A DNA stretch of 64,000 nucleotides from Aliikangiella coralliicola. Lineage in GTDB: Bacteria > Pseudomonadota > Gammaproteobacteria > Enterobacterales > Kangiellaceae. The notes below the pieces were generated by a model. It saw only the letters and a list, made by a program, of their open reading frames with translations, made no database searches and was not told the origin of the DNA. Made by a program: the position numbers and the translations under genes. Of this stretch, positions 1 to 8,555 are shown one piece after another. How positions within the stretch are numbered: position 1 is the first letter of the stretch; every line of letters starts with the position of its first letter. The stretch lies in NCBI RefSeq assembly GCF_007004725.1, contig NZ_ML660164.1:247501-311500 (forward strand), in the 5' to 3' direction.

Positions 1-198
1 TCACATTTCCGCAGACAGTCACATTTCCGCAGACAGTCACATTTCCGCAGACAGTCACATTTCCGCAGACAGTCACATTTCCGCAGACAGTCACATTTCC
101 GCAGACAGTCACATTTCCGCAGACAGTCACATTTCCGCAGACAGTTACATTTCCGCAGACAGTTACATTTCCACGGACAGTTACATTTCCACGGACAA
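1..198. repeat. 18-bp tandem repeat array, 11 copies, touching the window edge
   Basis: Eleven head-to-tail copies of an 18-bp unit (TCACATTTCCGCAGACAG) fill positions 1-198 with no spacers. The first eight copies are identical. The last three drift: the first T-C becomes T-T, then GCAGAC becomes ACGGAC. Degeneration at one end only suggests an array growing by slippage or unequal exchange, and it may continue left of the window. With no unique spacers it is not a CRISPR array. It lies about 145 bp upstream of the hydrolase gene. Its function is unknown. Confidence 0.95.
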
Positions 199-343
199 TA
201 AACATAACACCGGAAAATTTTCTCTATTTCAATTATTTAGAGATATTTTGATTACTTATTAATCAATATGTACTAGTATCGATTTAACTGGTTGAAGGTC
301 GTACCAGTAATAAGAATACAAAACAAAAATAGAGGACCTGATA

Positions 344-1969
344 ATGACTAAGCAATTTTTCCAGATAGCTGTATTTCTAGTACTTTCTCTCTCCTTACTG
401 CCAACTGCTTCGGCTAACATTTGCCTGGAAGTTCCGCTACCGCGTTCCAGTGAATATGATTATGAAGATAATATTTTGGTTGATTCTTACGATGGTATTC
501 AAATCGCTGCTAATCTATTCACGCCCAAAAGAGAGGCTCCTGCGGCTGGTTTCCCGGTAATTATTTTCGTTAATAGCTGGGTTCTAGATGAACATGAATA
601 TCTCATTCAAGCGGCGCAGTTTGCTAAAAAGGGGTACCTGGTTTTTAGTTATAGTGCCCGCGGTTGGGGATGTTCGGGTGGTGAAGTCAATGTTGTTGGC
701 GATAAGGACATGCTGGATATTTCTGCCATAATTGACTGGTTGTTAGCCAACACTCAGGCAGATTCAGGCAATATCGGTATTAGCGGCATTTCGTATGGCT
801 CAGGTATCAGTTTAATGGGACTTGCCAAAGAACCAAGGCTTAAAACTGCAGTGGCCATGAGCACTTGGGGGTCGTTAACAAAGTCGCTTTATCAACACGA
901 AACGCCCCGTTTGTTTTGGGGGTTTTTACTGGTATCCAGCGGTTTCATAACTGGCACTTTAGACCCGGTTATCGCGCAAAATTACTTTAACCTGATCCTC
1001 AATCAAAATATCCCGGAAACTATTGAATGGGCCGAAGCACGTTCAGTAAGTAACTTTGTCCATTTGATTAATGAAAGAAATGCGCCAGTCTACCTGGCGA
1101 ACAATTTTGGTGATAACTTATTTCAGCCGAATAATTTATTAAATTTTTACGAACGGTTGAATGTACCCAAACGGCTCGATCTCAATCAGGGAACCCACGC
1201 CAGTGGTGAAGGCTTTGGACTTGTGGGATTAGATAATTACACATGGAATAATACCCATCGATGGTTTGATTATTGGCTTAAGGGAATAGACACCCAAATC
1301 ATGCAAGATAAACCCGTCACTATGGCTGTTGACTTATCTGATCAGAGAGATGAGTTTAGTAATTGGCCCATCGATGAAAGCGTCAATAAAACTCTTTATC
1401 TAAAACCTCGTGGATTATTTTCAAATGGCGAATTACTACAGTCACCTTATCATCCATGGTGGACTCGAACTAACACCATTATCAGCGGGTTGGATACTGT
1501 CGCGACAACTGGCATTCCAGCATTGTCGGCAATACTTGATGGTCATTTAAAAATACCGGTAAAAACTCCCTTGTCTCTGGTCAGTCGTGTTAACGGAATT
1601 GTTTTTAAATCACAATCTTTAACCAAAAAAATGAAAATCAGAGGTATTCCTAAAATCAAACTTCATGTCAAACCCTCATCTTCGAAATTACAACTAAATG
1701 CTTATCTTTACGATGTTCCGCCCAGCGGCGTCGGCACGCTAATAACTCATGGCCCGGTTACTTTGCATAGCGCTCAGGCTGGTAAAGTGGTTCAGTTAGA
1801 TTGGGAATTCGTGGCAACGGCTTACGATGTTCCGGCGGGACATAAGATTGGAATCGCTTTGGATACTTTTGATTTATTATATGGCGTTCCAACGATATTA
1901 CCTTACTCAGTGGCGTTTAAGTTTAACAGTGATCTAAGTTCCAAATTAGTTTTACCACTGGTGGATTAA
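344..1969 (+). CDS. Secreted CocE/NonD (S15-like) alpha/beta hydrolase
   Basis: A 541-residue serine hydrolase, probably periplasmic or secreted. Residues 1-24 are a Sec signal peptide ending in a TASA-type cleavage site. The N-terminal half is an alpha/beta-hydrolase core of the CocE/X-Pro dipeptidyl-peptidase type: the nucleophile elbow G-I-S-Y-G puts the serine near residue 150, a GD pair follows in the ANNFGDNLF stretch, and a GTHASG motif carries the likely catalytic His. The C-terminal ~180 residues fit the jelly-roll domain (PepX_C) of these enzymes. Family members cleave acyl esters or proline dipeptides; the substrate here cannot be read. RBS is AGAGGA upstream of ATG 344. It stands alone and ends at a terminator shared with the convergent gene. 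Confidence 0.85.
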   Translation: MTKQFFQIAVFLVLSLSLLPTASANICLEVPLPRSSEYDYEDNILVDSYDGIQIAANLFTPKREAPAAGFPVIIFVNSWVLDEHEYLIQAAQFAKKGYLVFSYSARGWGCSGGEVNVVGDKDMLDISAIIDWLLANTQADSGNIGISGISYGSGISLMGLAKEPRLKTAVAMSTWGSLTKSLYQHETPRLFWGFLLVSSGFITGTLDPVIAQNYFNLILNQNIPETIEWAEARSVSNFVHLINERNAPVYLANNFGDNLFQPNNLLNFYERLNVPKRLDLNQGTHASGEGFGLVGLDNYTWNNTHRWFDYWLKGIDTQIMQDKPVTMAVDLSDQRDEFSNWPIDESVNKTLYLKPRGLFSNGELLQSPYHPWWTRTNTIISGLDTVATTGIPALSAILDGHLKIPVKTPLSLVSRVNGIVFKSQSLTKKMKIRGIPKIKLHVKPSSSKLQLNAYLYDVPPSGVGTLITHGPVTLHSAQAGKVVQLDWEFVATAYDVPAGHKIGIALDTFDLLYGVPTILPYSVAFKFNSDLSSKLVLPLVD

Positions 1970-2010
1970 TCGAGAAATCATGAATCATTAATGCGATGAT
2001 AGTTCGCAAT

Positions 2011-2038
2011 AAAAAGGAGCTTAAGCGCTCCTTTTTTC
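2011..2038. terminator. Bidirectional rho-independent terminator
   Basis: GGAGC / GCTCC arms around a 6-nt loop, with an A-run on the left and a T-run on the right. It sits between two convergent genes (stops at 1969 and 2051) and can serve both strands. Confidence 0.8.
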
Positions 2039-2050
2039 TAAAATTGCGTA

Positions 2051-2569
2051 TTACCGCTTCGCATTTTTCTCTGTTTTTTCCGGCATGAGTGATTTGACGT
2101 GGAGTCGCTCAAATTCTTGACGGAAACCATCGATATTAAATTCCCTTTTTAGCGCTTCAATGCGTTGTTCGTAAGTCGCAATATTATATTTTTCCTTGAG
2201 CGCTTCTAGCTCTGTATAAATGGGAGTCGTTCCAGTATTTCCCCAGTTAGTGTTTGGGGTCGCAATTTGTGGCTCGTGCAATACAGTGGTTTTTAAGTAG
2301 CAGGGCACTTCGGCAATTTGTGAGTCGCCCGCGGAAGTGTGCATACTTTTTTTAGTGCTAAGTCGACTATTGCAAATGCTCATTGTTGCGCCGGTGACGA
2401 CAGAGCCGTGAGTGCCGGAATGACCCGTGATACCTGAGCCGCTATAAGTGACTGAACCAATGTAGAGATCAAACGGATTACCCCAATCGGGTTCATCCGC
2501 TGACATGACGGAAAAAGAAGCTGCTAACAGCGATGATGTGATTAGCAGATTGCCGATCTTGTTTTTCAT
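2051..2569 (-). CDS. Hypothetical exported protein
   Basis: 172 residues with a clear signal peptide (hydrophobic residues 8-22, cleavage probably after VMSA at about residue 24). The mature part is Gly/Ser/Thr-rich at first, with two cysteines in the middle (near residues 66 and 90) that could form a disulfide. It then becomes charged and probably helical, ending in a Lys/Glu-rich tail with two similar segments (around LEALKEKYNIA and IEALKREFNID). I do not recognise the family. It is a single gene convergent with the hydrolase, with no obvious partner. Confidence 0.65.
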   Translation of the reverse strand: MKNKIGNLLITSSLLAASFSVMSADEPDWGNPFDLYIGSVTYSGSGITGHSGTHGSVVTGATMSICNSRLSTKKSMHTSAGDSQIAEVPCYLKTTVLHEPQIATPNTNWGNTGTTPIYTELEALKEKYNIATYEQRIEALKREFNIDGFRQEFERLHVKSLMPEKTEKNAKR

Positions 2570-2822
2570 ACATACTCCAATAATCTAAATGTCGAAATTG
2601 ATTGTTCCCAGTAAACAAGTTGATTGAGAACATTTTCAGTGCAAACCAATGCCACCAAAGTGGCTGTTCACAAGTGCATTTAGTTTGAACCTGTGAGTCC
2701 ATCAGATCGATTGATTAATAGGGCAAGGCAGGGAATTGCTGGGAAAAAATGGGTAAAAAGTAATTTTATCCGTTTGAAATAAAAGGTTTTTTTGGAAGTT
2801 CTGAAAGATTTTTATTTGCTAA

Positions 2823-2893
2823 CTTTCCATGTTGGAAAATTAAAGCTTTCCATATTGGAAAGTGTTTGTTATGATACTTTCCATATTGGAAAG
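2823..2893 (+). promoter_or_regulatory. Promoter overlapped by three 17-bp palindromic operators
   Basis: Three copies of CTTTCCATATTGGAAAG lie at 2823-2839 (last base and one centre base changed), 2846-2862 and 2877-2893. The arms CTTTCCA/TGGAAAG are perfect in copies two and three. A TATGAT -10 box (2870-2875) lies between copies two and three, and a TTTCCA -35-like hexamer (2847-2852) lies inside copy two at 17-bp spacing. A protein bound here would block the promoter. The obvious candidate is the winged-helix regulator in the operon just downstream (3397-3681), so autorepression is likely. The rest of the 351-bp gap from 2570 holds nothing else I can name. Confidence 0.8.
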
Positions 2894-2920
2894 TTAGAGA
2901 GTCAATGAGAGGAGAATGTA

Positions 2921-3400
2921 ATGAAAACGACTGATACACTTATTTCTGTTGATGAAGCCAGGGCCGCACTGGAGTCGTTAGAGGATACACACAGAAAAGC
3001 GATATTATTTTTCAGGCCGCCGCTTTGGCTAAATTTATTAGCTGCATCGATGTTTGGGATGCTAACTATGTCTTACGCATTGATGAGTCACGATAACAAT
3101 TGGGTACTGGGATTGGATCTTTCATTGGCTGGTTTTCTTCTTAGTGTTGCATTTATGTTTTATTCGTATCGTTTATTGGGAATTAAAATGAAAATTGTTC
3201 CGGCAAGTTTGTCGGGAAAGATTTTTCAGGCGGTGCAAGCTGTTATTTACAGCGCGATAATATTTGGAGCGAGAGAGCTCTATCTTGATGGGATGGCTTG
3301 GACACCTTATGTGGCAGCAGTGCTTAACGCAGGCACTTTTGGTTACTTAATACATCATTATCCAACGGGCGAGTTAGTTTCGAAGGAAGGTGTCAAATGA
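2921..3400 (+). CDS. Small multi-pass inner-membrane protein
   Basis: 159 residues with four predicted membrane helices (roughly residues 36-55, 63-84, 104-120 and 127-146) after a soluble, charged N-terminal 30 residues. GAGGAG sits 7-8 nt before ATG 2921. The stop overlaps the next gene's start by 4 nt (ATGA), so the two are translationally coupled. Paired membrane protein plus winged-helix regulator operons of this kind are common in Proteobacteria, but the membrane partner's function is usually unknown. I cannot assign one here. Confidence 0.8.
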   Translation: MKTTDTLISVDEARAALESLEDTHRKAILFFRPPLWLNLLAASMFGMLTMSYALMSHDNNWVLGLDLSLAGFLLSVAFMFYSYRLLGIKMKIVPASLSGKIFQAVQAVIYSAIIFGARELYLDGMAWTPYVAAVLNAGTFGYLIHHYPTGELVSKEGVK

Positions 3401-3681
3401 AGGGAGTAGGTTTTGATAATCTTATACACGCACCAAATCGATTACAAATTTGTGCAATATTGGCCGCCAGCGCCGAAATAGAATTTAAGGTGCTACGCAA
3501 CGAGTTGGATGTTAGTGACTCGGTATTGTCAAAACATATTAAATTACTGGAAGAAGCTGGTTATGTTTTGCTAAACAAACGCGCCGATTTTGGACGTCAA
3601 CGAACATGGCTTTCTTTATCATCCACAGGGCGGGCTGCGTTTACCGAACATGTCGCTGCGCTTAAACAAATTGTTGGATAA
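3397..3681 (+). CDS. Winged-helix transcriptional regulator (MarR/ArsR-like, short)
   Basis: 94 residues, essentially one winged-helix DNA-binding domain. Helices run from LIHAPNRLQICAIL through EFKVLRNELDVSDSVLSKHIKLLEEAGYV (helix-turn-helix, residues ~29-53). The wing follows (GRQRTWLSLSSTGRAAF, residues ~66-84), where the S-x-x-G pattern is typical of short HTH_27/PadR-like regulators. There is no separate ligand-binding domain, so any signal may come through the co-translated membrane protein. It most likely binds the three palindromes upstream of the operon (2823-2893) and represses its own expression. Confidence 0.8.
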   Translation: MKGVGFDNLIHAPNRLQICAILAASAEIEFKVLRNELDVSDSVLSKHIKLLEEAGYVLLNKRADFGRQRTWLSLSSTGRAAFTEHVAALKQIVG

Positions 3682-3810
3682 ATTTGTTTTGAAGCGCAAG
3701 TTTTACCGGTAACTTGGACGATGAATTTCATAACAGGCGCTAAAAAAATGTGCCGATAACTAAAGCGCTTCTCAATGAAGCGTTAACTCAATAAACATGC
3801 ACTACTAATC

Positions 3811-4251
3811 ATGGCAAAATCACCGAAGTTGACAATCCCTGAGTCTAAGAACGAGTTTCTTACTGAAATTTTATCTAGTTTTAGGAAGCGAAGTAAATCG
3901 CTTAAACATAATTCGTGGAGTATCTCTATCGAACGCATATTTGAAGAGTATGAAGATGATAAGGTAGAAAAAATTGAGATTGAAATTAAGCCATCAAACC
4001 GTAATGCAATGCTCTGCTTGAGAATATGGCAAGATCGATGGGTTACCGTATCATGTTGGGAAAGAACTAAAGAGGAAAAGTGGGATTATTTTTTTGAAGG
4101 GAAGCTTCTTCCTGAAAAATCGGGACGGCCATTTATTGACTCAGTAGAAGATACCATGGCGAAATTTTTTGAAATGCGTGAAAATAAATTGGAAAGATTT
4201 AATAAAATTTGGACCCCTTTGTTAGCTAATGGGCTAGAGCTCGTTAAGTAG
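3811..4251 (+). CDS. Hypothetical cytoplasmic protein
   Basis: 146 residues, highly charged, with no signal peptide or membrane segment. The N-terminal ~50 residues are Lys/Ser-rich. The middle alternates beta-strand-like segments (EKIEIEIKPS, LCLRIWQDRWVTVSCWE), and the C-terminus is helical. I do not recognise the family and saw no clear ribosome-binding site before ATG 3811. It is followed by another orphan ORF. The 126-bp gap to the regulator shows no promoter I would defend. Confidence 0.5.
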   Translation: MAKSPKLTIPESKNEFLTEILSSFRKRSKSLKHNSWSISIERIFEEYEDDKVEKIEIEIKPSNRNAMLCLRIWQDRWVTVSCWERTKEEKWDYFFEGKLLPEKSGRPFIDSVEDTMAKFFEMRENKLERFNKIWTPLLANGLELVK

Positions 4252-4363
4252 TGACTCGATAAAATAGTCAATTAAGAGTTAACAAAACACAGGAAGTCGA
4301 ATTACGTAAAGATGCGCTTGATTCAGTTGCGTTAAGCGATAATAAATGGAAGTGCCAGATTAA

Positions 4364-4765
4364 TTGTCACTCATTAATAGCTACTCACAGAAAGAGTTAA
4401 GAGAACTACTAGAAAATATTGGCCGAGATGTTTGGCTTGATGGAATCACTAAGGTTGAGACCTTATTAAATGAGCCGAATAACCGAGGAAAGCTAGAAAT
4501 ATCGGGTGAAAATGTAGAGTTACCTACTAAAGAGTTTAAAAAATTGATCCTTGGAGTTTATGTTTTGGTTATCGTTGTTGTTATAGTATTTACAGGACTG
4601 TTGGTAGTCGTAAACGGCTATGGAACGGTTGACAGCGTTGAATTCGAATCTATACCAGCAAGAATTTCGGTTGGATTGATTATTATTTGGCTAGGATATT
4701 TGACGTTTCAGCGAAGTTCGCTTAAAGAGAAGTTGAATACACAACGCAAAAAGCGCGCGTCTTAA
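4364..4765 (+). CDS. Hypothetical membrane protein, TTG start
   Basis: 133 residues: a soluble helical N-terminal ~65 residues, a strong hydrophobic helix (~66-88, LGVYVLVIVVVIVFTGLLVVV), a second helix (~101-117) and a basic tail. The only upstream start in frame is TTG at 4364, with GGAAG about 12 nt before it, so the exact start is uncertain. I do not recognise the family. A soluble domain followed by two helices is compatible with many small sensors or anchors; no function is claimed. Confidence 0.5.
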   Translation: MSLINSYSQKELRELLENIGRDVWLDGITKVETLLNEPNNRGKLEISGENVELPTKEFKKLILGVYVLVIVVVIVFTGLLVVVNGYGTVDSVEFESIPARISVGLIIIWLGYLTFQRSSLKEKLNTQRKKRAS

Positions 4766-4928
4766 TTGTGCGTTAATATGAATGTTTTCATTGGTAAGGT
4801 TATTTTAGAAATGTTCACCGCGAGGAGGAGGTGACGTTCATTTCAATGAACTTCTTCGATAAATTAATCGAGCGATGAGTTGTTTTTTCCGCAACATTTA
4901 CTGACTAGCATATGCCACCCCCCCAGAG

Positions 4929-6131
4929 TTAATTTGATTTTTTTTTCTTATCCTGTCGGTCGAGCTTATCGATCTGAGAAAGCTCAACACGATTTCGACC
5001 ATTTCGCTTTGCGCGATACAAAGCTTGATCAGCTCGCATAATCGCGTGTTCGATTAATTCATCCGGGGCAATTTCAGCCACTCCAATCGATGCTGTGATT
5101 TTGATATCGAAATGTTCTCCCAGCAAACTGGAGGTCGATAGTTCCGAACGCAGACGTTCTGCCATTTTTTCTGCCTCCAGCAGATTTGTTCGTGGCGTTA
5201 CTGCCAAAAACTCTTCGCCTCCATAACGCATCACTATCGCTTCTGTTCTAAATTGTTTTTGCATTAGTTTTGAAAATTCTGTCAGGACCAAGTCACCTAC
5301 CGGATGGCCATAAGTATCGTTGATGCTTTTAAAGTGGTCGATATCGATCATCGTGATAGTCAGTGTGCTTTTGTACCTCAGTTGTATTTGTTTTTCCTTA
5401 CGCAAGCACTCCAGTCCAAATCGCCGATTAAACAAATTAGTGAGTTCATCATAATTGGCGTACTTTTCAATTTTTTTTAAATTTTCGTCTAATGCTTCCG
5501 CTAAAAACTGCACCTTGAGTCGTTGCGTTAAGCCATCAACAAATTGATGAGTCGCGGTAGTTTGAAAAAAAATCAAGACTGCATCCATTATCACGATTCC
5601 TAGTGATAACTTCAGATACATTGCTCCCCCTAGATACAGAAAGTAGGCGAGGGGAAAAGAACTGATACAAATGATGTAACTAACGTAAGCAAAACGAAAT
5701 GGCATAAAAATTACTGTGGTAATGCATACTATGGCAATCAATATGACGTAGGTATATAACTCGTGAATAAGTTCGTCGGGAATTCTAAACCAATAGACAG
5801 TAGTGCTCCAAACAAAACCGGACATACACTGCAAGAATACGACGTTTTGTAAATAACGTGAGAGATTTTTTGGGCGTTTTTTAATGAATCGATGTGTTGA
5901 CAAGAATACAGCAGTGTCGACCATCAGACTTACAATCCACCAGCCAAATAAGATCGTATTATCGATATCCCCATACTGCAAAAACACCATATAAGTTGAT
6001 GCAACGGGAGAAGCCATAATAGCGTTTCGCCCCCGTACCATATAGATCTCCAGACGATCTGAAAATATGGCGGACTGCATTAACTCATCATTGATATCAA
6101 CCCCATACTTTGTTACATCAATTTTTTCCAC
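4929..6131 (-). CDS. Membrane-bound diguanylate cyclase (GGDEF)
   Basis: 400 residues. It makes the second messenger c-di-GMP from two GTP. Residues ~45-190 contain about five or six membrane helices, a 7TM/MASE-like sensor of no family I can name. A short coiled linker (~200-225) leads to a GGDEF domain (~226-390). The active-site motif is G-G-E-E-F at 304-308, a form that is normally active; the NLFNRR and DIDHFKSINDTYGHPVGD motifs that bind GTP and metal are intact. The product-inhibition I-site (RxxD, five residues before GGEEF) reads R-T-E-A here, so the Asp is missing and feedback inhibition may be absent. Single gene. Confidence 0.92.
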   Translation of the reverse strand: MEKIDVTKYGVDINDELMQSAIFSDRLEIYMVRGRNAIMASPVASTYMVFLQYGDIDNTILFGWWIVSLMVDTAVFLSTHRFIKKRPKNLSRYLQNVVFLQCMSGFVWSTTVYWFRIPDELIHELYTYVILIAIVCITTVIFMPFRFAYVSYIICISSFPLAYFLYLGGAMYLKLSLGIVIMDAVLIFFQTTATHQFVDGLTQRLKVQFLAEALDENLKKIEKYANYDELTNLFNRRFGLECLRKEKQIQLRYKSTLTITMIDIDHFKSINDTYGHPVGDLVLTEFSKLMQKQFRTEAIVMRYGGEEFLAVTPRTNLLEAEKMAERLRSELSTSSLLGEHFDIKITASIGVAEIAPDELIEHAIMRADQALYRAKRNGRNRVELSQIDKLDRQDKKKKSN

Positions 6132-6308
6132 TGCTTTATTTTGCCTGTTCCTGGTCGAGCATTTTTATTTCCGTTGACTGCCATTTCCTCGTAAACCGTT
6201 TTTGATTTTTAGTTCAGCAGCCTAATTAAAATATAGCACAAAATAGATGAATGAGAATGCTTAAAGTTACAAGCGTTAAGCTATTTCAATGAATAGGAGT
6301 TTCTTTAT

Positions 6309-6785
6309 TTATTGGTTACTTTCAACTAGTTTTCTCAACGATGTGTTGACCTGAATCTGATTTTTAACTGTTGCAAATACCACATCTGTTTGAGTAGAGC
6401 CATATTGGGTCAAGCCATCGACGAATTGGCGCAAGTGGGGCATATCTTTGGCGACAACCTGAATTAACACCAATTCTGCCCCTGTTAATACATGGCACTC
6501 GCAGACTTCAGGTTTTTCGACAATAGCACTAACAATTTCTCGATGATGTGATGAGGATGCGTTTAATCTGACGAAAGCTTTGATTCCAAATCCTAGTTTT
6601 TCGGTGTTGATATCCGCGCTGATTTCATTAATAACACCGCAGTCGTAAAGTCGTTCAACTCTTTCTGTTATGTTGCTGCGAGAGCGCTCCAGTTGTTTTG
6701 CCAGCTCTGATATTGTGATTCGTCCATCATGTTGAAGGAGTTCTAAAATTTTCCAATCTAGGCCAGTAAGAGGTGGTTGTGGCAT
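6309..6785 (-). CDS. Lrp/AsnC family transcriptional regulator
   Basis: 158 residues, the standard Lrp length. The N-terminal helix-turn-helix (LDWKILELLQHDGRITISEL, then SRSNITERVERLYDCGVI, residues ~9-54) is followed by an alpha-beta RAM/ligand-binding domain (~65-145). That domain keeps the VxxCHxLTG-like stretch, here VCECHVLTGAELVLIQV, common to amino-acid-responsive members. It probably responds to an amino acid and regulates a transport or catabolic gene, but no such gene is adjacent. The upstream gap to the divergent gene at 7009 (about 220 bp) probably holds both promoters. Confidence 0.9.
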   Translation of the reverse strand: MPQPPLTGLDWKILELLQHDGRITISELAKQLERSRSNITERVERLYDCGVINEISADINTEKLGFGIKAFVRLNASSSHHREIVSAIVEKPEVCECHVLTGAELVLIQVVAKDMPHLRQFVDGLTQYGSTQTDVVFATVKNQIQVNTSLRKLVESNQ

Positions 6786-7008
6786 TTTGTTTCCAATACA
6801 TTGATTTTAATAAGCAATCTGTATGTAAATAGTGAAATAATGGCTCAAGTTAATCTGGTAGAGAGCGTTATTGGCATCATATTATGAATGTCTATTTATA
6901 TTCAATGAATTCGCACCAGATTCAACATCGCCCTCAACTTTATTTAGTCTGTGGATTATTGCTGGTTGATGTCTTATTTTTATATTAATGATCAAAAAGG
7001 AGCTAAAA

Positions 7009-7629
7009 ATGAAAGTTGTTAAATTAATATTTGCCATCAAATGTTTGGTTTTGCCTGTCTGTTTGTCGGGTTTTGCTGGCCAAGCTCATGCTTTTAGCAA
7101 TGCTGATAAGCCAGTACATTCTGTCGAGGCCACGCATTTAGCCAAGGCGAAACCACAATCACAACTAGGCTTATTTGAACCATTACTCGGAAATTGGCGA
7201 ATTGAGGATTTTCAACTCGATGCGAAAGGTCAGTGGCAACCGGCCGGTGGCGCTGACTGGAATTTTTACTCAATTTTAAATGGAGCTGCAATTCAAGATG
7301 ACTGGATAGCGCCGTCTTTAAGTAAAGCTGCACCGAAACAAGGGAGACAGTTTGGTACCAATATCCGAATTTATAATCCGGCTAAAAAGCAGTGGGAAAT
7401 GGCATGGATGTCAAATAATGGTAAAAAGGTCGATACCTTTATTGCTAAGGAGAAGGACGGAAAAATTATTATGCAAGGAATCTTTGGCGGCAAAAATACC
7501 AAGATCACTTTCTATGATATTTCTGAGAAAACGTTTTTATGGAAAATGGAACAAGAAAATACTGCAGATAACAAGACTAAGAACTGGAAAGTAGTTTATA
7601 AAATTAAAGGGACCAAAAAAAGACACTAA
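7009..7629 (+). CDS. Exported DUF1579-like protein
   Basis: 206 residues from ATG 7009, chosen because AAGGAG lies 6 nt upstream; an ATG at 6988 would add seven residues but lies before that RBS. The signal peptide covers residues 1-29 (cleavage after GQAHA). The mature protein has the pattern seen in DUF1579-type lipocalin-like proteins: LLGNWRIEDFQLDAKGQW, then IQDDWIAP, GRQFGTNIRIYNPAKKQWEMAWM, and strands ending in WKMEQENT..WKVVYKI. These are small beta-barrel proteins without firm biochemical roles. It stands alone, divergent from the Lrp regulator, and ends before a strong hairpin. Confidence 0.7.
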   Translation: MKVVKLIFAIKCLVLPVCLSGFAGQAHAFSNADKPVHSVEATHLAKAKPQSQLGLFEPLLGNWRIEDFQLDAKGQWQPAGGADWNFYSILNGAAIQDDWIAPSLSKAAPKQGRQFGTNIRIYNPAKKQWEMAWMSNNGKKVDTFIAKEKDGKIIMQGIFGGKNTKITFYDISEKTFLWKMEQENTADNKTKNWKVVYKIKGTKKRH

Positions 7630-7666
7630 AGTAAGAAAGGTACGATATAGTTAACTTAACTTCAAA

Positions 7667-7704
7667 CATCAATTTTTATCATTTGATAATGATAAAAATT
7701 GATG
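7667..7704. terminator. Perfect 17-bp hairpin between convergent genes
   Basis: A 38-nt perfect inverted repeat, with 17-bp arms beginning CATCAATTTTTATC and a TGAT loop, sits midway between the stops at 7629 and 7736. Each arm carries an internal A5/T5 run, so it can act as a terminator in both directions. It is unusually long and has no mismatch. Confidence 0.7.
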
Positions 7705-7735
7705 CGTTATCAGTCGAAATTATTCCGAACTCAAC

Positions 7736-8254
7736 TTAGTTGTTTTTCACTTTATTTTTCTTACGTGGAGGATTGTGCGCAAACTCTAATCGGTTACCGC
7801 TCGGCTCTCTAAGCATCATATGTTTGGTTGGTCCACCATAGGCTAACTCAGGCGCAAACTCGATAACTACTCCGTCCACTTTTTTTACTCGCTCATAAAT
7901 CCGATCTAGTGTTTTAAAGTCAGGCACACTGATTGCCAGATGGTGTAAACCAACGTTATTTTTACGGTTGAACTTTATCGCAGTAGCTGGCGACTTTATT
8001 TGCCAAAGCGTCAGGAATATTTTCCCGTCAGTCACAAAATTAGCAGGATAGTCCTTATCTCCACCGGTTAGTCGCCAACCCAGCGTATCAACAAAAAATG
8101 AGGTAGATTTATCCAGGTGAGTCACCGATAAGCCAACATGATTAAAACCTGATGTCAGTGGTTTTTCTAGCTTCTTTGGATCTGCATGTAGATTGGGGAA
8201 GTATAAAAAGCTGAGAATTAGCAGGCTAAATATTGAACTGATTGGTTTATTCAT
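7736..8254 (-). CDS. Exported VOC (glyoxalase/dioxygenase-fold) protein
   Basis: 172 residues from ATG 8254, where a signal peptide begins (MNKPISSIFSLLILSFLY..LHA). A longer reading from 8308 would run into the adjacent MITE and prefix a charged 18-residue stretch, so I reject it. The mature protein is one VOC module: GFNHVGLSVTHLDKSTSFFVDTLGW at the start, VGLHHLAISVPDFKTLDRIYERV in the middle and MMLREPSGNRLEFAH at the end. The His and Glu expected for metal binding (GFNH, LHH, RLEF) are present. VOC enzymes include glyoxalases, dioxygenases and resistance proteins; an exported one is less usual. Substrate unknown. Confidence 0.75.
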   Translation of the reverse strand: MNKPISSIFSLLILSFLYFPNLHADPKKLEKPLTSGFNHVGLSVTHLDKSTSFFVDTLGWRLTGGDKDYPANFVTDGKIFLTLWQIKSPATAIKFNRKNNVGLHHLAISVPDFKTLDRIYERVKKVDGVVIEFAPELAYGGPTKHMMLREPSGNRLEFAHNPPRKKNKVKNN

Positions 8255-8287
8255 TCGTTTTCTCTTTGGCTTATAAGATTGGATGGA

Positions 8288-8555
8288 TAGGGCGTGTTTA
8301 TCTTTCATTCTTTGAGATTGCCGAGGTCATTTTTTTGTTCAGCGAGGCGAAAGATGAACCATGTAGTCATCCTACAGGTTCAGCTTTTAACGCGGCTGGG
8401 CGAAAAAATGGCCCGGCCCTTCGGGTTGTGACTAAAATTTCGCCACTCTGCGTCGTTTGTCGCTCATTTAGAATAACTAAACCACGCTTCGCACTTCTTG
8501 ATTGGCAAAATTTTAGCCGCAACAATCTCAAAGAATGAAAGATAAACACGCCCTA
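8288..8555. mobile_element. MITE-like element with 33-bp terminal inverted repeats
   Basis: Positions 8288-8320 and 8523-8555 are perfect inverted repeats of 33 bp (inner strand begins TAGGGCGTGTTTATC). The outermost bases are TA at both ends, so a TA target duplication around a 264-bp element starting GGGCG is the simplest reading. The interior carries no transposase, only short open frames. These features define a non-autonomous miniature element, probably mobilised by an IS630/IS5-type transposase elsewhere. It inserted just upstream of the VOC gene and now supplies its upstream DNA. Confidence 0.85.

Noticed and set aside
1-198. Possible CRISPR array
   Set aside because: The 18-bp units are directly adjacent with no spacers, and no cas gene is nearby.
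8242-8549. Short ORFs on both strands across 8.24-8.55 kb
   Set aside because: They lie in the MITE and its flanks and encode nothing recognisable.
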